A stretch of DNA of 64,000 nucleotides. It comes from Mauremys mutica. Taxonomy: Eukaryota; Chordata; Testudines; Geoemydidae. The stretch lies in assembly GCF_020497125.1 (NCBI RefSeq), contig NC_059072.1, forward strand, positions 304,128,781 through 304,192,780, given 5' to 3'. The position numbers and the translations under genes were made by a program. Position 1 is the stretch's first letter; the number at the start of each line of letters is the position of its first letter. The notes below the pieces were generated by a model. It did no database searches, was not told where the DNA came from, and saw nothing but the letters and a program-made list of their open reading frames with translations. This document shows positions 23,639-35,080 of this stretch, in pieces.

Positions 23639-23816
23639 CCTCACTCCCAGTCCTGTTTTATCATTTGTTGTCCCCCGTAATTAGTTGGTGTCCCAGACCT
23701 GTGGATCCTCCCCTTAGGCTGGGGGGAGTCCTTTAGCGGTGGGCGGGCTTTGCCCGCCCACTTCCTGGATACTAATAGGACCAGACTCCTGTACCCCACT
23801 GGTCTGGGTCTGTCAC

Positions 23817-24165
23817 ACTATATAGCATACTATAAATGTACATATGAACTGTATTTGTATATTGTGTTCTGTAGCAATGTGCATTGTGTACTTGATCTGA
23901 TTACTTTAAAGTTTTAATGAAAATATATCCTAGACATTTGTCTACCTGATACAGTAAGGAATGTTGAGTATGTAATTAGCTCTATCTTGTTTTCCTGTCT
24001 GTATATGGTATAATTGTAATATTGAGATTAGACATACTGTTAAATTATTAAGTATTGTAGCTTGCAAGGTAAGAGTTAAGGTTGTGCAATCCAGATGATT
24101 TCTCAGTTGTTTAATATATTCAATGGGAGGTAACAGTATTACTTAATTTTAATTAAGACAATAAT
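23817..24165. other. Unassigned AT-rich DNA
   Basis: No gene or recognisable repeat was seen between the Tx1 LINE and the CR1 cluster. Confidence 0.5.
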
Positions 24166-24167
24166 AT

Positions 24168-24292
24168 AAGAACATCAGAATAGCCACCCTGGGTCAGACC
24201 AATTGTCCATCTAGCCCAGTATCCTGTCTTCCAACAGTGGCTGGTGCCAGATGTTTGAGAGAGAATGAATATAACAGGGCAATTTCTCAAGT
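24168..24292 (-). mobile_element. CR1 3'UTR fragment, inverted
   Basis: The reverse complement carries the CR1 tail motifs seen intact at 42,060-42,160 (CACTG...GATACTGGGCTAGATGGAC and CTGACCC...GGC). It lies head to head with the CR1 coding fragment that follows. Confidence 0.75.
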
Positions 24293-24441
24293 GATAAGTC
24301 ACAAGAGTGAAATTCCTGCAAGCTGCATGATAACTTTTTAAAAACACCATAACAGAATCTCAAATTAAATGCATGCCCCCAAATTAAAAAGAATAGTGAG
24401 TGGACCAAAAAAATGCCACTGTGGCTAAACAGAGTAAAAGA

Positions 24442-24565
24442 TAGGGTGACCAGATGTCCTGATTTTATAGGGACAGTCCTGATTTTGGGGGCTTTTTCTT
24501 ATATAGGCACCTATTATTCCCTACTCCCTGTCCCGATTTTTCACACTTTCTGTCTGGTCACTCTT
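24442..24565. mobile_element. Short hAT-type MITE (TAGGGTGACCAG family), copy 3
   Basis: 124 bp with ends TAGGGTGACCAGATG and CTGGTCACTCTT and an exact TSD, GTAAAAGA (24434-24441 and 24566-24573). It is inserted in the CR1 reading frame. Confidence 0.9.
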
Positions 24566-24735
24566 GTAAAAGAAGGGGTTAGAGACAAAAAGGCAGCTGT
24601 TAAAAAAATGGAAGTCAAATCCTACTGAAGAAGATAGAAAGGAGCATAAACTCTGGCACATCAAGTTTAGAAGTATAATTAGGCAGGCCAAAAAAGAATA
24701 TAAAGAACAACTAGCAAAAGACACAAAAAATAAAT

Positions 24736-25877
24736 GTGACCGGGATCCCATGGGAGCCACACTGAGGTTACTCAATTAGGGTGAACTGCAAAGAATGGGG
24801 CAGACAATCCCAATGCTGGTGGATATTCCAATACTTAGATTTACCAAGCCAGCACAAAACAGCTTCTATAATACCTTACCCAGAAGCCTACAACACAGTT
24901 CCCTTAAAACAACCCAGTCTCAAGCCTCCACCCAGACACCCAAGTCAAATATGATGAGGATTACTGAAACTCTTATTCATCATATAAGAAAGTTCTACCA
25001 ATCCCAAAGGATCAGACACATTACCTCCCACATTAATGACTATTCCAGGTTTTACCCAAATACATGCTTACAGCCAATCCTTATTAACTAAACTAAAATG
25101 TATTAAAAAAGAAAAGAGAGAGAGTATTGGTTAAAAGATCAATATACATACAGACATGAGAACAGTTCTGAAATTGGATTCATAATGGAGATGGTGAGCT
25201 TTGTAGCTGCAAAAAGTTCTTTCAGAATTACTCCATAGGTTATAATTCAATGTCCATATTCAGGGTGATCCAGATAGGACTGGAGATCTCAGTTTTATGA
25301 CTTAAGCTTCCCCTGCATGAAGCACCAAGCAGATCTGAGATAAAAAGGATCAGGACCCAAGACATCGTTGCATAGTTCCAGGCCTTCTTTTGACAGCTCA
25401 GAGTCCTTAGGAGAACAATAGACAATCAAGGAGACTTTGAAATAGACGTATTTCCTAAGCATCACCAGTAATTAGCTACAGGGATTAACATAAGGTAATT
25501 GCCTGTTTTCCACCATTCGCAGGTGATTTGCTATACATTTCAAAGAGAGATTAATACAATATCACTATGTTTACAGTTCATTTAAATGTTAATATTTCCT
25601 TTTGAGCTCTGAATTAACAGAATATAACATAGATAGGGACAGCTTGATTACATTGTTAACCTCTAACCATATATGTGTAATCACACAAAACACAAACATT
25701 ATCTACCAGTATGTCCCTAAAGGTTGAATCTGGGTCATTTATTCTGCAGAATGCTTAACCCTTTCTAGCCACGCATCATACTTTGTATAAGGTTTGTTGC
25801 AATTATATAACTGTGGAAGCAACAATGATTTGCATGGTCATATGCTAATCAGATAACGTCATACTAACAGCAACATT
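24736..25877 (-). repeat. LTR-like insertion in CR1 (probable solo LTR)
   Basis: About 1.14 kb that begins TGTGACCGGG and ends CAGCAACA (TG...CA), sitting exactly between two CR1 segments that are contiguous in an intact copy. It is non-coding. A short TSD was not evident because of the A/T-rich junctions. The strand is a guess from a possible reverse start, TGTTGCTG. Confidence 0.45.
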
Positions 25878-26362
25878 TTTTTAAATACATAAAATCCAGG
25901 AAGGCTACCAAACAATTGGTGGGCCACTGGATGGTTGAGATGCTAAAGAAGCACTTAAGGAAGATAAGAACACTGAGGAGAAGTTGAATGAATTCTTTGC
26001 ATCAGTCTTCACTGCAGAGGATGTGAGGGAGATTCCCACAACTGAGCCATTTTTTTCAGGTTACAAAGCTGAGGAACTGAGGTTTTGGAACAAATTGATA
26101 AATTAAACAATAATAAGTCACCAGGACCAGATGGTATTCACCCAAGAGTTCTGAAGGAGTTCAAATTGAAATTGCAGAACTAATAATTGTGGTATGTAAC
26201 CTATCACTTAAATCAGCTTTGTACCAGATGATTGCAGGATAGCTAATGTGACACCAATTTTTAAAAAAGGCTCCAGAGACAACTCTGGCAATTACAGTCC
26301 TGAAAGCCTAACTTCAGTATCAGGCAACTTGGTTGAAACTATAGTGAAGAACAGAATTATTT

Positions 26363-26555
26363 AAAAAAATAGAATCTCAGGGTTGGAAGGGACCTCAGGA
26401 GATCATCTAGTCTAACCCCCTGCCTAAAGCAGGACAAATCCCCAGACAGGTTTTTTTTTTTTTAACCTTGTTCCCTAAATGGCTCCCTTGAGGATTGAAC
26501 TCACAATCTGGGTTTAACATGCCAATACTCAAACCACTGAGCTATCCCTCCCCCT
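26363..26555 (-). mobile_element. tRNA-derived SINE (Cry-type) with CR1-like tail, copy 1
   Basis: On the minus strand it starts GGGAGGGATAGCTCAGTGG, which carries a pol III A box, followed by a B box-like GAGTTCAATCC. The 3' part is GGTTGGAAGGGACCTC near an AGAATCTCAGG tail. This is the layout of cryptodiran turtle Cry-type SINEs. It is inserted in the CR1. Confidence 0.8.
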
Positions 26556-27441
26556 GTCTTATGCATAAGACATATAGATGAACATGATTTGTTGGGAAAG
26601 AGTCAACATGACTTTTGTAAAGGGAAATCATGCCTCACCAATGTATTAGAATTCTTTGAGGGGGGTCAACAAACGTGGACAAGGGTGATCCAGTGGATAT
26701 AGTGTACTTGGATTTTCAGAAAGCCTTTGACAAAGTCCCTCACCAAAGGCTCTTAAGCAAACTAAGCAGTCAAGGGATAAGAGGCAAAATCCTCTCATGG
26801 ATCAGTAACTGGTTAAAAGACTGGAATCAAGGAGTAGGAATAAATGGTCAGTTTTCAGAATGCAGAGAGGTAAATAGCACAGGGATGTGTTCTGGGACCA
26901 GCACAGTTCAATATATTCATAAATGATCTGGAAAAGGGGGTAAAAAATGAAGTGGAAAAATTTGCAGATACAAAATTACTCAAGATAGTTAAGTCCAAAG
27001 CAGATGACAAAGAGTTACAAAGGGATCTCACAAAACTTGGTGACTAGGCAACAAAATGGTAGATGAAATTCAATATTTATAAATGCAAAGTAATGCACAA
27101 TGGAAAACATAATCTCAACTGTACATACAAAATGATGGGGTATAAAATTAGCCTTTACCACTCAAGAAAGAGATCTTGGAGTCATTGAGGATAGTTCTCA
27201 GAAAACATCTGTTCAGTGTGCAGCGGCAGTCAAAAAAGCTAATAGAATGTTAGGAACCATTAGGAAAGGGATAGATAATAAGACAGAAAATATCAGAATG
27301 CCACTATATAAATGGATGGTACTTTCACACCTGGAATACTGTGTGCAGTTCTGGTCACCTCGTCTCAAAAAAGAGTTATTAGAAATGGAAAAAGTACAGA
27401 GAAAAGCAACAAAAATGACTATGGGTATGGAAGAGCTTCCA

Positions 27442-27970
27442 CATGGATGGTGGGTGAAGCTTCCCCTTGGGGAGGCTAGCCCCCTGCCCCACCTCTTCTG
27501 GCCAAGGCCCCACCTCTTCCAGCCAGGGCCACACCTCCACTTGCTGCTCTCAGCCCCCCAGTGGCTCTTGCCAGGGCGGGGTGGGGCTGGGAGCTTGGCC
27601 CCTCCCCCTCGTGGCCAGGGTGGGGGGGGGGGCTGAAAGCTGGGTTGGGGCCACAGAAGGAGGGGTCTGAGAGCTCAGCCCTGGCCCGAGTCAAGTTCTC
27701 AGCCTTGGCCAGGACTGTGGTGGAGCTCTCGGCCTTGGCTGGGGCGCTGAGCCTGGAGCCCCTCCCCTATTCTGCCCTTTCCCCTGTAGCCCCACCCCTC
27801 TTCCCTCTGAGATCCCACCACCTGCTGTGGTTCTGAGATCGGAAAAGCTCTGTGCCCCCGGGCCCATGGCAGGAGGAGATTTTTCTGGTGCCCCCAAATA
27901 TGCCCCCACCCAGCAATGTGAGGTTTGGGGAAGCTTAGCCTCCTGCTGCCTCCATTATGCTCCACCCATG
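27442..27970. mobile_element. hAT-type MITE (CATGGRTGG...CCACCCATG family), copy 1
   Basis: An exact 8-bp TSD, AGCTTCCA (27434-27441 and 27971-27978), lies inside CR1 coding sequence. The ends are CATGGATGGTGGGTG and CTCCACCCATG. The interior is GC-rich with CAGCCCTGGCC-type blocks in both orientations. It is 529 bp. A second member at 51,658 has been split by a 3.5-kb hAT. Confidence 0.85.
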
Positions 27971-28029
27971 AGCTTCCATATGAAGAGGTTAAAAAGACTG
28001 GGACTGTTCAGCTTGGAAAAGAGATGACC

Positions 28030-28190
28030 ACTTTCTCCACACCATTCATGATTGTTTAGACCTCTATTGTATCCCCTTTAGTTGTCTTTTTTCTGAGCTG
28101 AGCAGTCCCAGACTTTTAAATCTCTCCTTATGGCAGCTGTTCCAGATCCCTAATCATTTTTGTTGCCCTTCTCTGTACTTTTGGACTAAT
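28030..28190 (-). mobile_element. Second CR1 fragment, inverted
   Basis: Read on the minus strand it gives the CR1 C-terminal region (KVQRRATKMI-like, then a GLLSSEKRQLKG-like segment) with stops. Its orientation is opposite to the CR1 immediately to the left, so it is a separate copy or an inverted piece. Confidence 0.65.
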
Positions 28191-28199
28191 GCTTAATGG

Positions 28200-31100
28200 A
28201 CTAATGGTTGAGGATTCTCATTTCATTCTGTGTAAATGTTGTTTTAATGAATGATTTCCTAGCTTGTCCGTGTTTGCTTTGTAAGGAAACACACTTGAGC
28301 TTGCTTAACACTAAGCATGGTCTACTATTATATGACATCTTACTATCTCTGAACTGTAACAACTGCATTAGCTGATGTAATGCTAAACATGGCTTGTGTT
28401 GGTCAGTATTGACAGCAAAACCTTGTTCAGCATTGTGTCAGCTAATCTGTTAAGACACTAAAAATTCCTCGTTGTTTTTGTGGATACAGACTAACACGGC
28501 TACCCCTCTGATACCTGGTAAGACACTGTAAATTTTTACTGTATAGACAAGGTCTAAGTTAACAAAGTTGTGTGTGGGAATTACACAGTTAACTTGAAAC
28601 GAAACAAATTAAAATGAGAGACAAACACAAAAACATCTTTACAGAATCCTATATTTACTCTGCAAACAGAGGCAAAAATATTTGTAAACTTCACTAATAC
28701 TTTCCACAAATTTCTTGTGACCTTTGTTTGTATTTTTTGTTTAGTTTTTATCAGCAATAACCAACACATTAATCAATTAATGTAAGCACTGAGGTGTAAA
28801 GCAGAAAACAAGAAGCTTATTTTGAACATACCAGTACAGAGTGTGCCAAAATAAAGTCAAACTATTTGAGCTGGCTTCAGTCTCTGGTCAGGAGAGGCGT
28901 TTTGGAATCAGGTTTTAGAATTGGCACAAAGTCGATCTGTCATGTGCTACACAGGGAAAAGTTCAAGTTTTAAACATGATTTTGAAATGCAATGGAACAG
29001 CAGAACTTAGATTTACTCCTGAGAGATGAGAATTATTGTATAATGTTTCATTTTATACCTGTCCCACAGAGCTGTTGACTGTCCCTTGAGTCCTGAACCT
29101 TTCAATATTAATGTTCTGAAGCACTTTTTCAAGTCTTAGGGCTCTCTGTGTGAAACCTTCAGCTATATCTGATTAAAATAGTTTAGGAGACTGGAAGAAT
29201 TATAGGGCCAATGGCAAAAATTTCCATGTAAGCTTGAGAAGATTTTAAAATTGAGCCATACTTAGGCCTGCTGTACAAATTGGCCACATAATTCAACATT
29301 GGTGCAACTCCATGAGTTTTACACTGTCTTCTAATGTAATTTAGTCTTTGTCTAGATTGCCTAGGATAAAAGGTGTGTTAGGTTGTGGTAGCTAATGTGT
29401 TCTAAAATTCTAGTGTAGACAAGGCAGTTTATACTTCACTCAACCATCTTAGCATATCTTAGAGCTTTAACTTGATCAGCTTGGTACATGTTACTGTCTA
29501 CATTGCCTGTCATCTCCAGACTTTCAGAATATGTTTGTCAGAATGGTGATAGCTAACACCTTATAGAAAAACACCTTTAAATCCTACTCTACATAAAACC
29601 TGAGAGTAGTGAATTGCAGGTCCCAATTTTGCCAGTTTAGATGCAGTCGTAATAAATAAAATGGTGATGGCAGTTTCCCTCAAACAAAGAACAGAGGGGA
29701 AGGGGAAACAACTATTTAATGAAGCTAGTGTCTAAATTAGCAAAGTCCAGAGTCTGATTTCACCATTATTGTACATGTACAGGACAATGTAAATACTTCA
29801 GAACCTGATGAATTCACTTTGGACTTGCTAGAAAAATAGAGAGAGAAGATAGTGGATGCGGAGAGAAGAAACTGGAGGTTGTTTCATAGGAAGTAGAAGA
29901 GAAAGCTAGTATAGTTCTTCAGTCTGATTAAACAGATTTTGGAAGGGAACTTTGTTCTATAAAAGTGTGAGAATATTTTGATTGCTGCTTATGCAAAAGA
30001 GCAAACTAAAAACCTGTGGCACTGGAGGGCAGAATGACCTAGGCCATAATGTTCATCTATTATTGGCATGTATTCTGATTTGGACATGTCAAACCTTTCC
30101 TGTAAAGGAGAAGCAAAACTACATTAATACTAGAGTTCCATCTACTTAATCTTTAACAGGGTCTTCCTGCTACACCTAGGAGTTTTTCTTTGGAGGTATC
30201 CAATTACTATTCCAAACTTTGCCTTGCCTTACTTTTCTTGCGCAATCTGACGGGCATCACAGCACAAAGTGGGATTGCTAGAGGGGCTACATTAGGTTAA
30301 GTAAATTCTTAAAAACATTTCATGGCTAGTGTCCAATACAATCTTTGGGCTACGTTTATATGTCTTTCACGCTGAACTCATCTGACAAGTGGCATCTTGT
30401 GATCTGGTGTCCACCCCTCACAGAAGTAGAAGGGGTTTAATAGAGGCCAGACGGGCCAGTTAACCTGGTCGACTGAATGCTGAGGGGAAAGTCCTAATGC
30501 AGGAACAGGCGGGGCCCTTTATAAAGCCAGGTAGAGTGGAGGACCCCGCTCCAGGAGCCCTGAAAAACTCTCATGGGGGCCCCTGTGGGGCTTGGGGCAA
30601 ATTGCCCCACTTGCCCAACCGCCCCCAGGGCGGCCCTGATATTTTATGTAGCCTATCTATTTTGATAAGCTCTTCAGGGCAGGTGTTGTGTTTTGCAGAG
30701 AGCAGAGCACTTAGAACATAAACATAATAAAAGCAGTGGACTCAAAGGCTGTGCAGAATCCAGCAGAAGTTCAGCTTGTGTTAGAGTCTCCAGGTTTGGT
30801 CCAGTCTCCCATAAAAGTTACAGATACTGCAAAAACCAAAAGTTGAACACCCTCAAGGAGGTGTCATAGCATCTGCTATTTCCTGTTCTCCAAATGAGTG
30901 CACAGGGGGTCTGATGATCATACTGGGAATGAGAATCTACAGGGCTAGGACCGAGGTCTGCTGGCTCCATGGTGACTGTTGTATCCATGCTTCACCTGGT
31001 AAAGCACTGATCGATGGGCTGTAGGCCCAAGAGCCACCGGATGTGTTGGCCACAAATGGCCTGATTGGCAGTGCTCCTGGGGTCCCTGATTGGTCCAGGC

Positions 31101-31480
31101 ACGCTACTTAAGCCTGGAGGGAACACCGGGAAGTTGTCCATTGCAATTAGGTGGATCCTCAACAGGCTGCTGTGATGGATCCTGCTCCTTTGCCTTGCTG
31201 CTGGTTCCTGGCTTCTGACCCTCAGCTATGGTTCCTGAGTCTCTGGCTCTGACCCTTGGGTCTGGTCCTAGGCCCCTGACTCTGGTTCCTCCCATTAGGC
31301 CTGTCTGCCCACACTCCAGCTGTGATACTGGGTCTCTTGAGAGATGGCATCACAGTGTTTCTACAATCCCAGTTTGTTTGGCATAATCAGGTTGGGATGT
31401 CAGGCTACATTTCCTGGTTTTTGATCCCATGGCAGGCTGGTGACTGTCTCTCCCCCTCACACATAGTATAGCATGCTGAG
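28200..31480. other. Gene-free stretch with minor repeat relics
   Basis: A 50-bp Penelope-type tail (ACTAACACGGCTACCCCTCTG) lies at 28,470-28,522. A short inverted motif pair (TGTCTAGATTGCC and GTGTAGACAAGGC) lies near 29,345-29,430, and a GC-rich block ending GGGCGGCCCTG at 30,540-30,642 is probably a MITE. A pyrimidine-rich tract at 31,130-31,310 resembles an LTR. No coding sequence was seen. Confidence 0.5.
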
Positions 31481-31484
31481 TTAT

Positions 31485-31745
31485 GTCTATGCTGCAGCGC
31501 ACAGTGAGCCTTCCAGCCCAGGTAGACAAACTCATGTTAGCTCAGATTTCACTAGCACACTAAAAAAAGTAGCATGAATGTTGTGGCTCAGGTAGCAGCT
31601 TAGGCTCTGAGCTTAGGTTGCTAGCCTGAATCTCCACTGGAGCTGCGAAGTCCACACTGCTATTTTTAGCACACTAGCTCGAGCTGAGCTAGTGTGAGTT
31701 TGTCTGCCTGGGCTGGGAGGCTTGCTCCCAGCTGCACTGAAGACC
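31485..31745. mobile_element. Fold-back MITE
   Basis: The left arm (GCCCAGGTAGACAAACTCA, TTAGCTCAG, TAGCACACTA) returns as an inverted right arm (TAGCACACTAG, CTGAGCTAG, TGAGTTTGTCTGCCTGGGC). It is about 260 bp. No clean TSD was found. Confidence 0.65.
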
Positions 31746-31935
31746 ATACCTTTGTGGTCTTTGCATTCTTGGCTCATTAATGAGTGCCAGGATTGCGCTC
31801 CCTCCCTCTCTGGCTTGGTCTCCTTCTCTACATCTGGAATTTCTTTAGGAATTTCAGCTTGGCTTCCAATCACCTTCCTAAGCAGTTTGCAGAATCAACA
31901 ACATTTTGATTCTAAGGCTGCCAGAGGTATTAGTG

Positions 31936-32869
31936 CCTTGGTTCTTAACTTGGGGTCCGGGGCCCCCTGGGAGATTGCGAGCAGACTTCAGGGGGTCTGC
32001 TAAGGGCCAGGCTTAAGCCCCAGGTGGCAGGGCTTGGGCTTCAGCCCTGCCACGTGGGGCTGTGGGAGGAAGTGCCACCTCCATCCCCTGACTCACCTCA
32101 GGCCACCCAGCCTGTCTGGGTTGGGGGCTAAGTTCCCGGTAAGCTGTGCGGCCACACAGCAGCCTATTGAGCGCTGCGCAGGCACTCAAGGAACCTGCCT
32201 GGCTGAGACCTGCCACATCTGGGGGAGAGGCGCCCCTCCACTAGCCCAAACCTAGCCCCAGCCCAGACCTGCTGTGCCGGAGCACCTCTTCCCCCCAGCC
32301 CAGATGCTGCTCCCTCTCCCTGCCATAGCCTCGGGCAGCCTGAACCCCAAACCCCTCATTCCCAGCCCTACCCCAGAGCCTGCACCCCCAGCCAGAGCCC
32401 TCACCCCCAGTACCTCAACCCTCTGCCTCAGCCCTGAGCGCCTCATCCCCGGCCCCACCCCAGAGCCCGCACCCCCAGCCAGAGCCCTCACATCCCTGCA
32501 CCCTAACTCTCTGCCCCAGCCCTGAGCCTCCTCCCACACTCCGAACCCCTCAGCCCCACAGTCACACATCATCTCCATATTGGTGCACATGACAACATTC
32601 ATTCTACACACATGTGGGAAAAATTAGAGGGAACACTGGTGTGGGGGTGGGTGGGACACAACCAAAAGTTGCAGCATCACTGCAGAGGTGAGATGTCTCC
32701 CTGCCATCAGAAGAGGTTGCCTCACAGCCATTGACTCCATGAACAGGCACAGCTAGCCAAGGAAACACACCACTGCTTCTGGTGTGCCGCACACCTCTGC
32801 GGTGGTGGTCTGCAGGTTTGTCTATTTAAGTTTAGGGGTTCTTGAGTAAAAAAAGGTTGAGAACCACTG
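31936..32869. mobile_element. hAT-type MITE with a nested relative
   Basis: The right end is AGGTTGAGAACCACTG and the left end CCTTGGTTCTTAACTTGGG. The flanks TATTAGTG and TGTTAGTG are a one-mismatch 8-bp TSD. Within it, about 32,129-32,634 ends ATTAGAGGGAACACTG. That matches the terminal repeat of the autonomous-type hAT at 51,787, so a related MITE is nested here. The interior has C-rich tandem phrases (CAGCCAGAGCCCTCA). Confidence 0.7.
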
Positions 32870-34433
32870 TGTTAGTGGAAGCAATTCTCAACTGCAGCAG
32901 TTTCCTCTGGCTGCCTGTGCCTGTTCTTCTGGCCAAGCCCCAGAGATGGTCAGAATGGAACAAGCTTTTCCAAATGCCTTCATTCTCACATCAATTACTA
33001 TGGAAACAACTGCTCTCCTGCCTCTTAAAAGGAGACTCACTACTGAAGAGATTTCTTTTCATTTAAAAAGATTCTTGTTTTGTCGTATGGGCCAGTCTAG
33101 CTGCAGAAGGAGCTGCTGCAATTATATGTCTCTTTTTCTGTCCTCTCCCTCACTCGCATCATCTCCTTTCATTAGTTTCTCTGTCCCTCCTCATTGGTTT
33201 TCTTGTCTCTCTTCCCCCTGTTGTTTCCTACCCTTGCTTTATACTCAGAATGGAAAGTGGTGAGGTTTGTACTAAGGCTGTCGATTAATTGCAGTTAACT
33301 CATGCGATTAACTGAAAAAAAATAAGTGATTAATCACAGTTTTAATCACACTGTTAAGCAATAGAATATCAAGCAAAATTTATTAAATATTTTTGGATGT
33401 TCTTTTACATTTTCAAATATATTGATTTCAATTACAACACAGAATGCAAAGTGTACAGCGCTCACTTTATATTATTATTTTTATTACAAATATTTGCACT
33501 CTAAAAATGATAAACAAAATAAATAGTATTTTTCAAGTCACCTCATATAAGTACTGTAGTGCAATCTCTTTATCATGAAAGTGCAACTTACAAATGTAGA
33601 TTTTTTTGTTACTTAACTGCACTCAAAAACAAAACAATGTAAAACTTTAGAGCCTAAAAGTCCAATCAGTCCTACTTCTTCTTCAGCCAATCGGGAAGAC
33701 AAACAAATTTGTTTACATTTACAGGACATAATGCTGCCTGCTTATTATATACAATGTTACCTGTAAGTGAGAACAGGAGTTCGCATGTTTGTAGCCGGCA
33801 TTGCAAGATATTTACGTGCCAGATATACTAAATGTTCGTATGCCCCTTCATGCTTCGACCACCATTCCAGAGAACATGCTTCCATGCTGATAACGCTCGT
33901 TAAAAAAAATGCGTTAATTAAATTTGTGACTGAACTCCTTGGGGGAGAATTGTATGTATCCCATTCTCTTTTACCCACATTCTGCCTTATATTTTGTGTT
34001 ATAGCAATCTCAGATGATGACCCAGCACATGTTGTTTGCTTTAAGAACACTTTCACTGCAGATTTGACAAAGTGATTAGTGCAAAGAAGATATCAATGTG
34101 AGATTTCTAAAGATAGCTACAGCACTCAACCCAAGGTTTAAGAATCTGAAGTGCCTTCCAAAATCTGAGAGGAACAAGGTGTGGAGCATGATTTCAGAAG
34201 TCTTAAAAGAGCAACACTACAGAACCCGAACCACCAAAAAAGAAAATCAACCTTCTGCTGGTGGCATCTGACTCAGATGATTAAAATGAACATGCGTTGG
34301 TCTGCACTGTTTTGGATCGTTATCAAGCAGAACCTGTCATCAGCATGGACGCATGTCCTCTGGAATGGTGGTTGAAGCATGAATGGACATAAAATCTTTA
34401 GGGCATTTGGCACATAAATATGTTGTGACACTG

Positions 34434-34615
34434 TGGGGAGGGATAACTCAGTGGTTTGAGCATTGGCTTGCTAAACCCAGGGTTATGAGTTCAATCCTTG
34501 AGGGGGCCACTTAGGGATCTGGGGCAAAAATTGGTCCTGCTAGTGAAGGCAGGGGGCAGAACTCAATGACCTTTCAAGGTTCCTTCCAGTTCTAGGAGAT
34601 TGGTATATCTCCAAT
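34434..34615 (+). mobile_element. tRNA-derived SINE (Cry-type), copy 2
   Basis: Starts GGGGAGGGATAACTCAGTGG (A box), then a GAGTTCAATCC B box, and ends with a CR1-like tail, AAGGTTCCTTCCAGTTCTAGG. It is the same family as the copy at 26,363, on the opposite strand, and is inserted in the hAT transposase remnant. Confidence 0.8.
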
Positions 34616-34723
34616 TATTACCTTTATTACCTGGCTACAACAGTGCCATGTAAATGCCTGTTCTCACTTTCAGGTGACATGGTACATAATAAGCAGGCAG
34701 CATTATGTCCCATAAATGTAAAC

Positions 34724-35006
34724 CAGGGGTCCCCAACGCAGTGCCCACGGGTGCCAGGGTGCCCGCAGGGGCATCTAAATGCGCCCGTGTCCTGGCCAGC
34801 GGTCGAGCATCTGCCGAAATGCCACTGAATTTCGGCGGCGTTTCGGTGGCGACGCGTCTCGAGGACGTCGCTTGCCACTGACAAGCGACGTCGAGAGGCA
34901 TCGCCGCCAAAATGCCACCGAAATTCGGCGGCATTTCAGCAGATGTTCGACCGCCACCACAGTCCTTCGTCTGGCGCCCGCCAGATGAAAAGGTTGGGGA
35001 CCACTG
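34724..35006. mobile_element. hAT-type MITE (CAGGGGTCCCCAAC ends)
   Basis: An exact 8-bp TSD, ATGTAAAC (34716-34723 and 35007-35014), flanks it. The ends are CAGGGGTCCCCAAC and GTTGGGGACCACTG. The middle is a palindrome of GCCGAAATGCC and GGCGGCATTTC units around AGCGACGTC. It is 283 bp. Confidence 0.9.
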
Positions 35007-35080
35007 ATGTAAACAAACTTGTTTGACTTCCCAATTGGCTGAACAAGAAGTAGGACTGACTGGACTTTTAGGCTCTAAAG

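Larger units (their letters stand above)
15368..23816 (+). mobile_element. Tx1-clade non-LTR retrotransposon, nearly full length
   Basis: Runs from GTGACAAAGTTCCTC to about GGTCTGGGTCTGTCAC, with a roughly 1.8-kb GC-rich 5' leader, a zinc-knuckle ORF1, an ORF2 with AP-endonuclease, reverse transcriptase and C-terminal zinc motif, and a short 3'UTR. The protein matches the class of the Xenopus Tx1 ORFs often seen in turtle genomes. Coding GC is far above the flanking DNA. Lesions are few: frameshifts in ORF1 and near the ORF2 start, one stop, and a mutated catalytic box. I could not fix a TSD. Tx1 relatives often have sequence-specific targets. Confidence 0.85.
24293..28025 (+). mobile_element. 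Decayed CR1 LINE ORF2, interrupted by four other elements
   Basis: Fragments align in order with the CR1 ORF2 at 38.99-41.97 kb. The linker after the endonuclease is at 24,293-24,735. RT entry blocks follow at 25,878-26,362. The palm starts at 26,675 with VDIVYLDFQKAFDKVPHQRL, and the C-terminal thumb runs to 27,440 and 27,971-28,025. Many stops and frameshifts are present. The interruptions are a MITE at 24,442, an LTR-like insert at 24,736, a SINE at 26,363 and a MITE at 27,442. Three of these leave CR1 sequence that rejoins cleanly across the insertion. Confidence 0.85.
33900..35060 (+). pseudogene. hAT transposase C-terminal half, broken
   Basis: Segments include AISDDDPAHVVCFKNTFTADL near 34,005-34,070 and, further on in shifted frames, a W-rich stretch near 34,350. 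Then VPCKCLFSLSGDMVHNKQAAL at about 34,646-34,710 corresponds to the hAT C-terminal dimerisation block (usual core VPCERLFSxSG). After the inserted MITE comes a short tail ending WLNKK at 35,050. Frameshifts, stops and insertions disable it. The zinc finger and the first catalytic aspartate are absent, replaced by the inverted arm. Confidence 0.7.

Noticed and set aside
28470..28522. Possible tRNA-like or regulatory element
   Set aside because: It is the common Penelope terminus (ACTAACACGGCTACCC), not an RNA gene.
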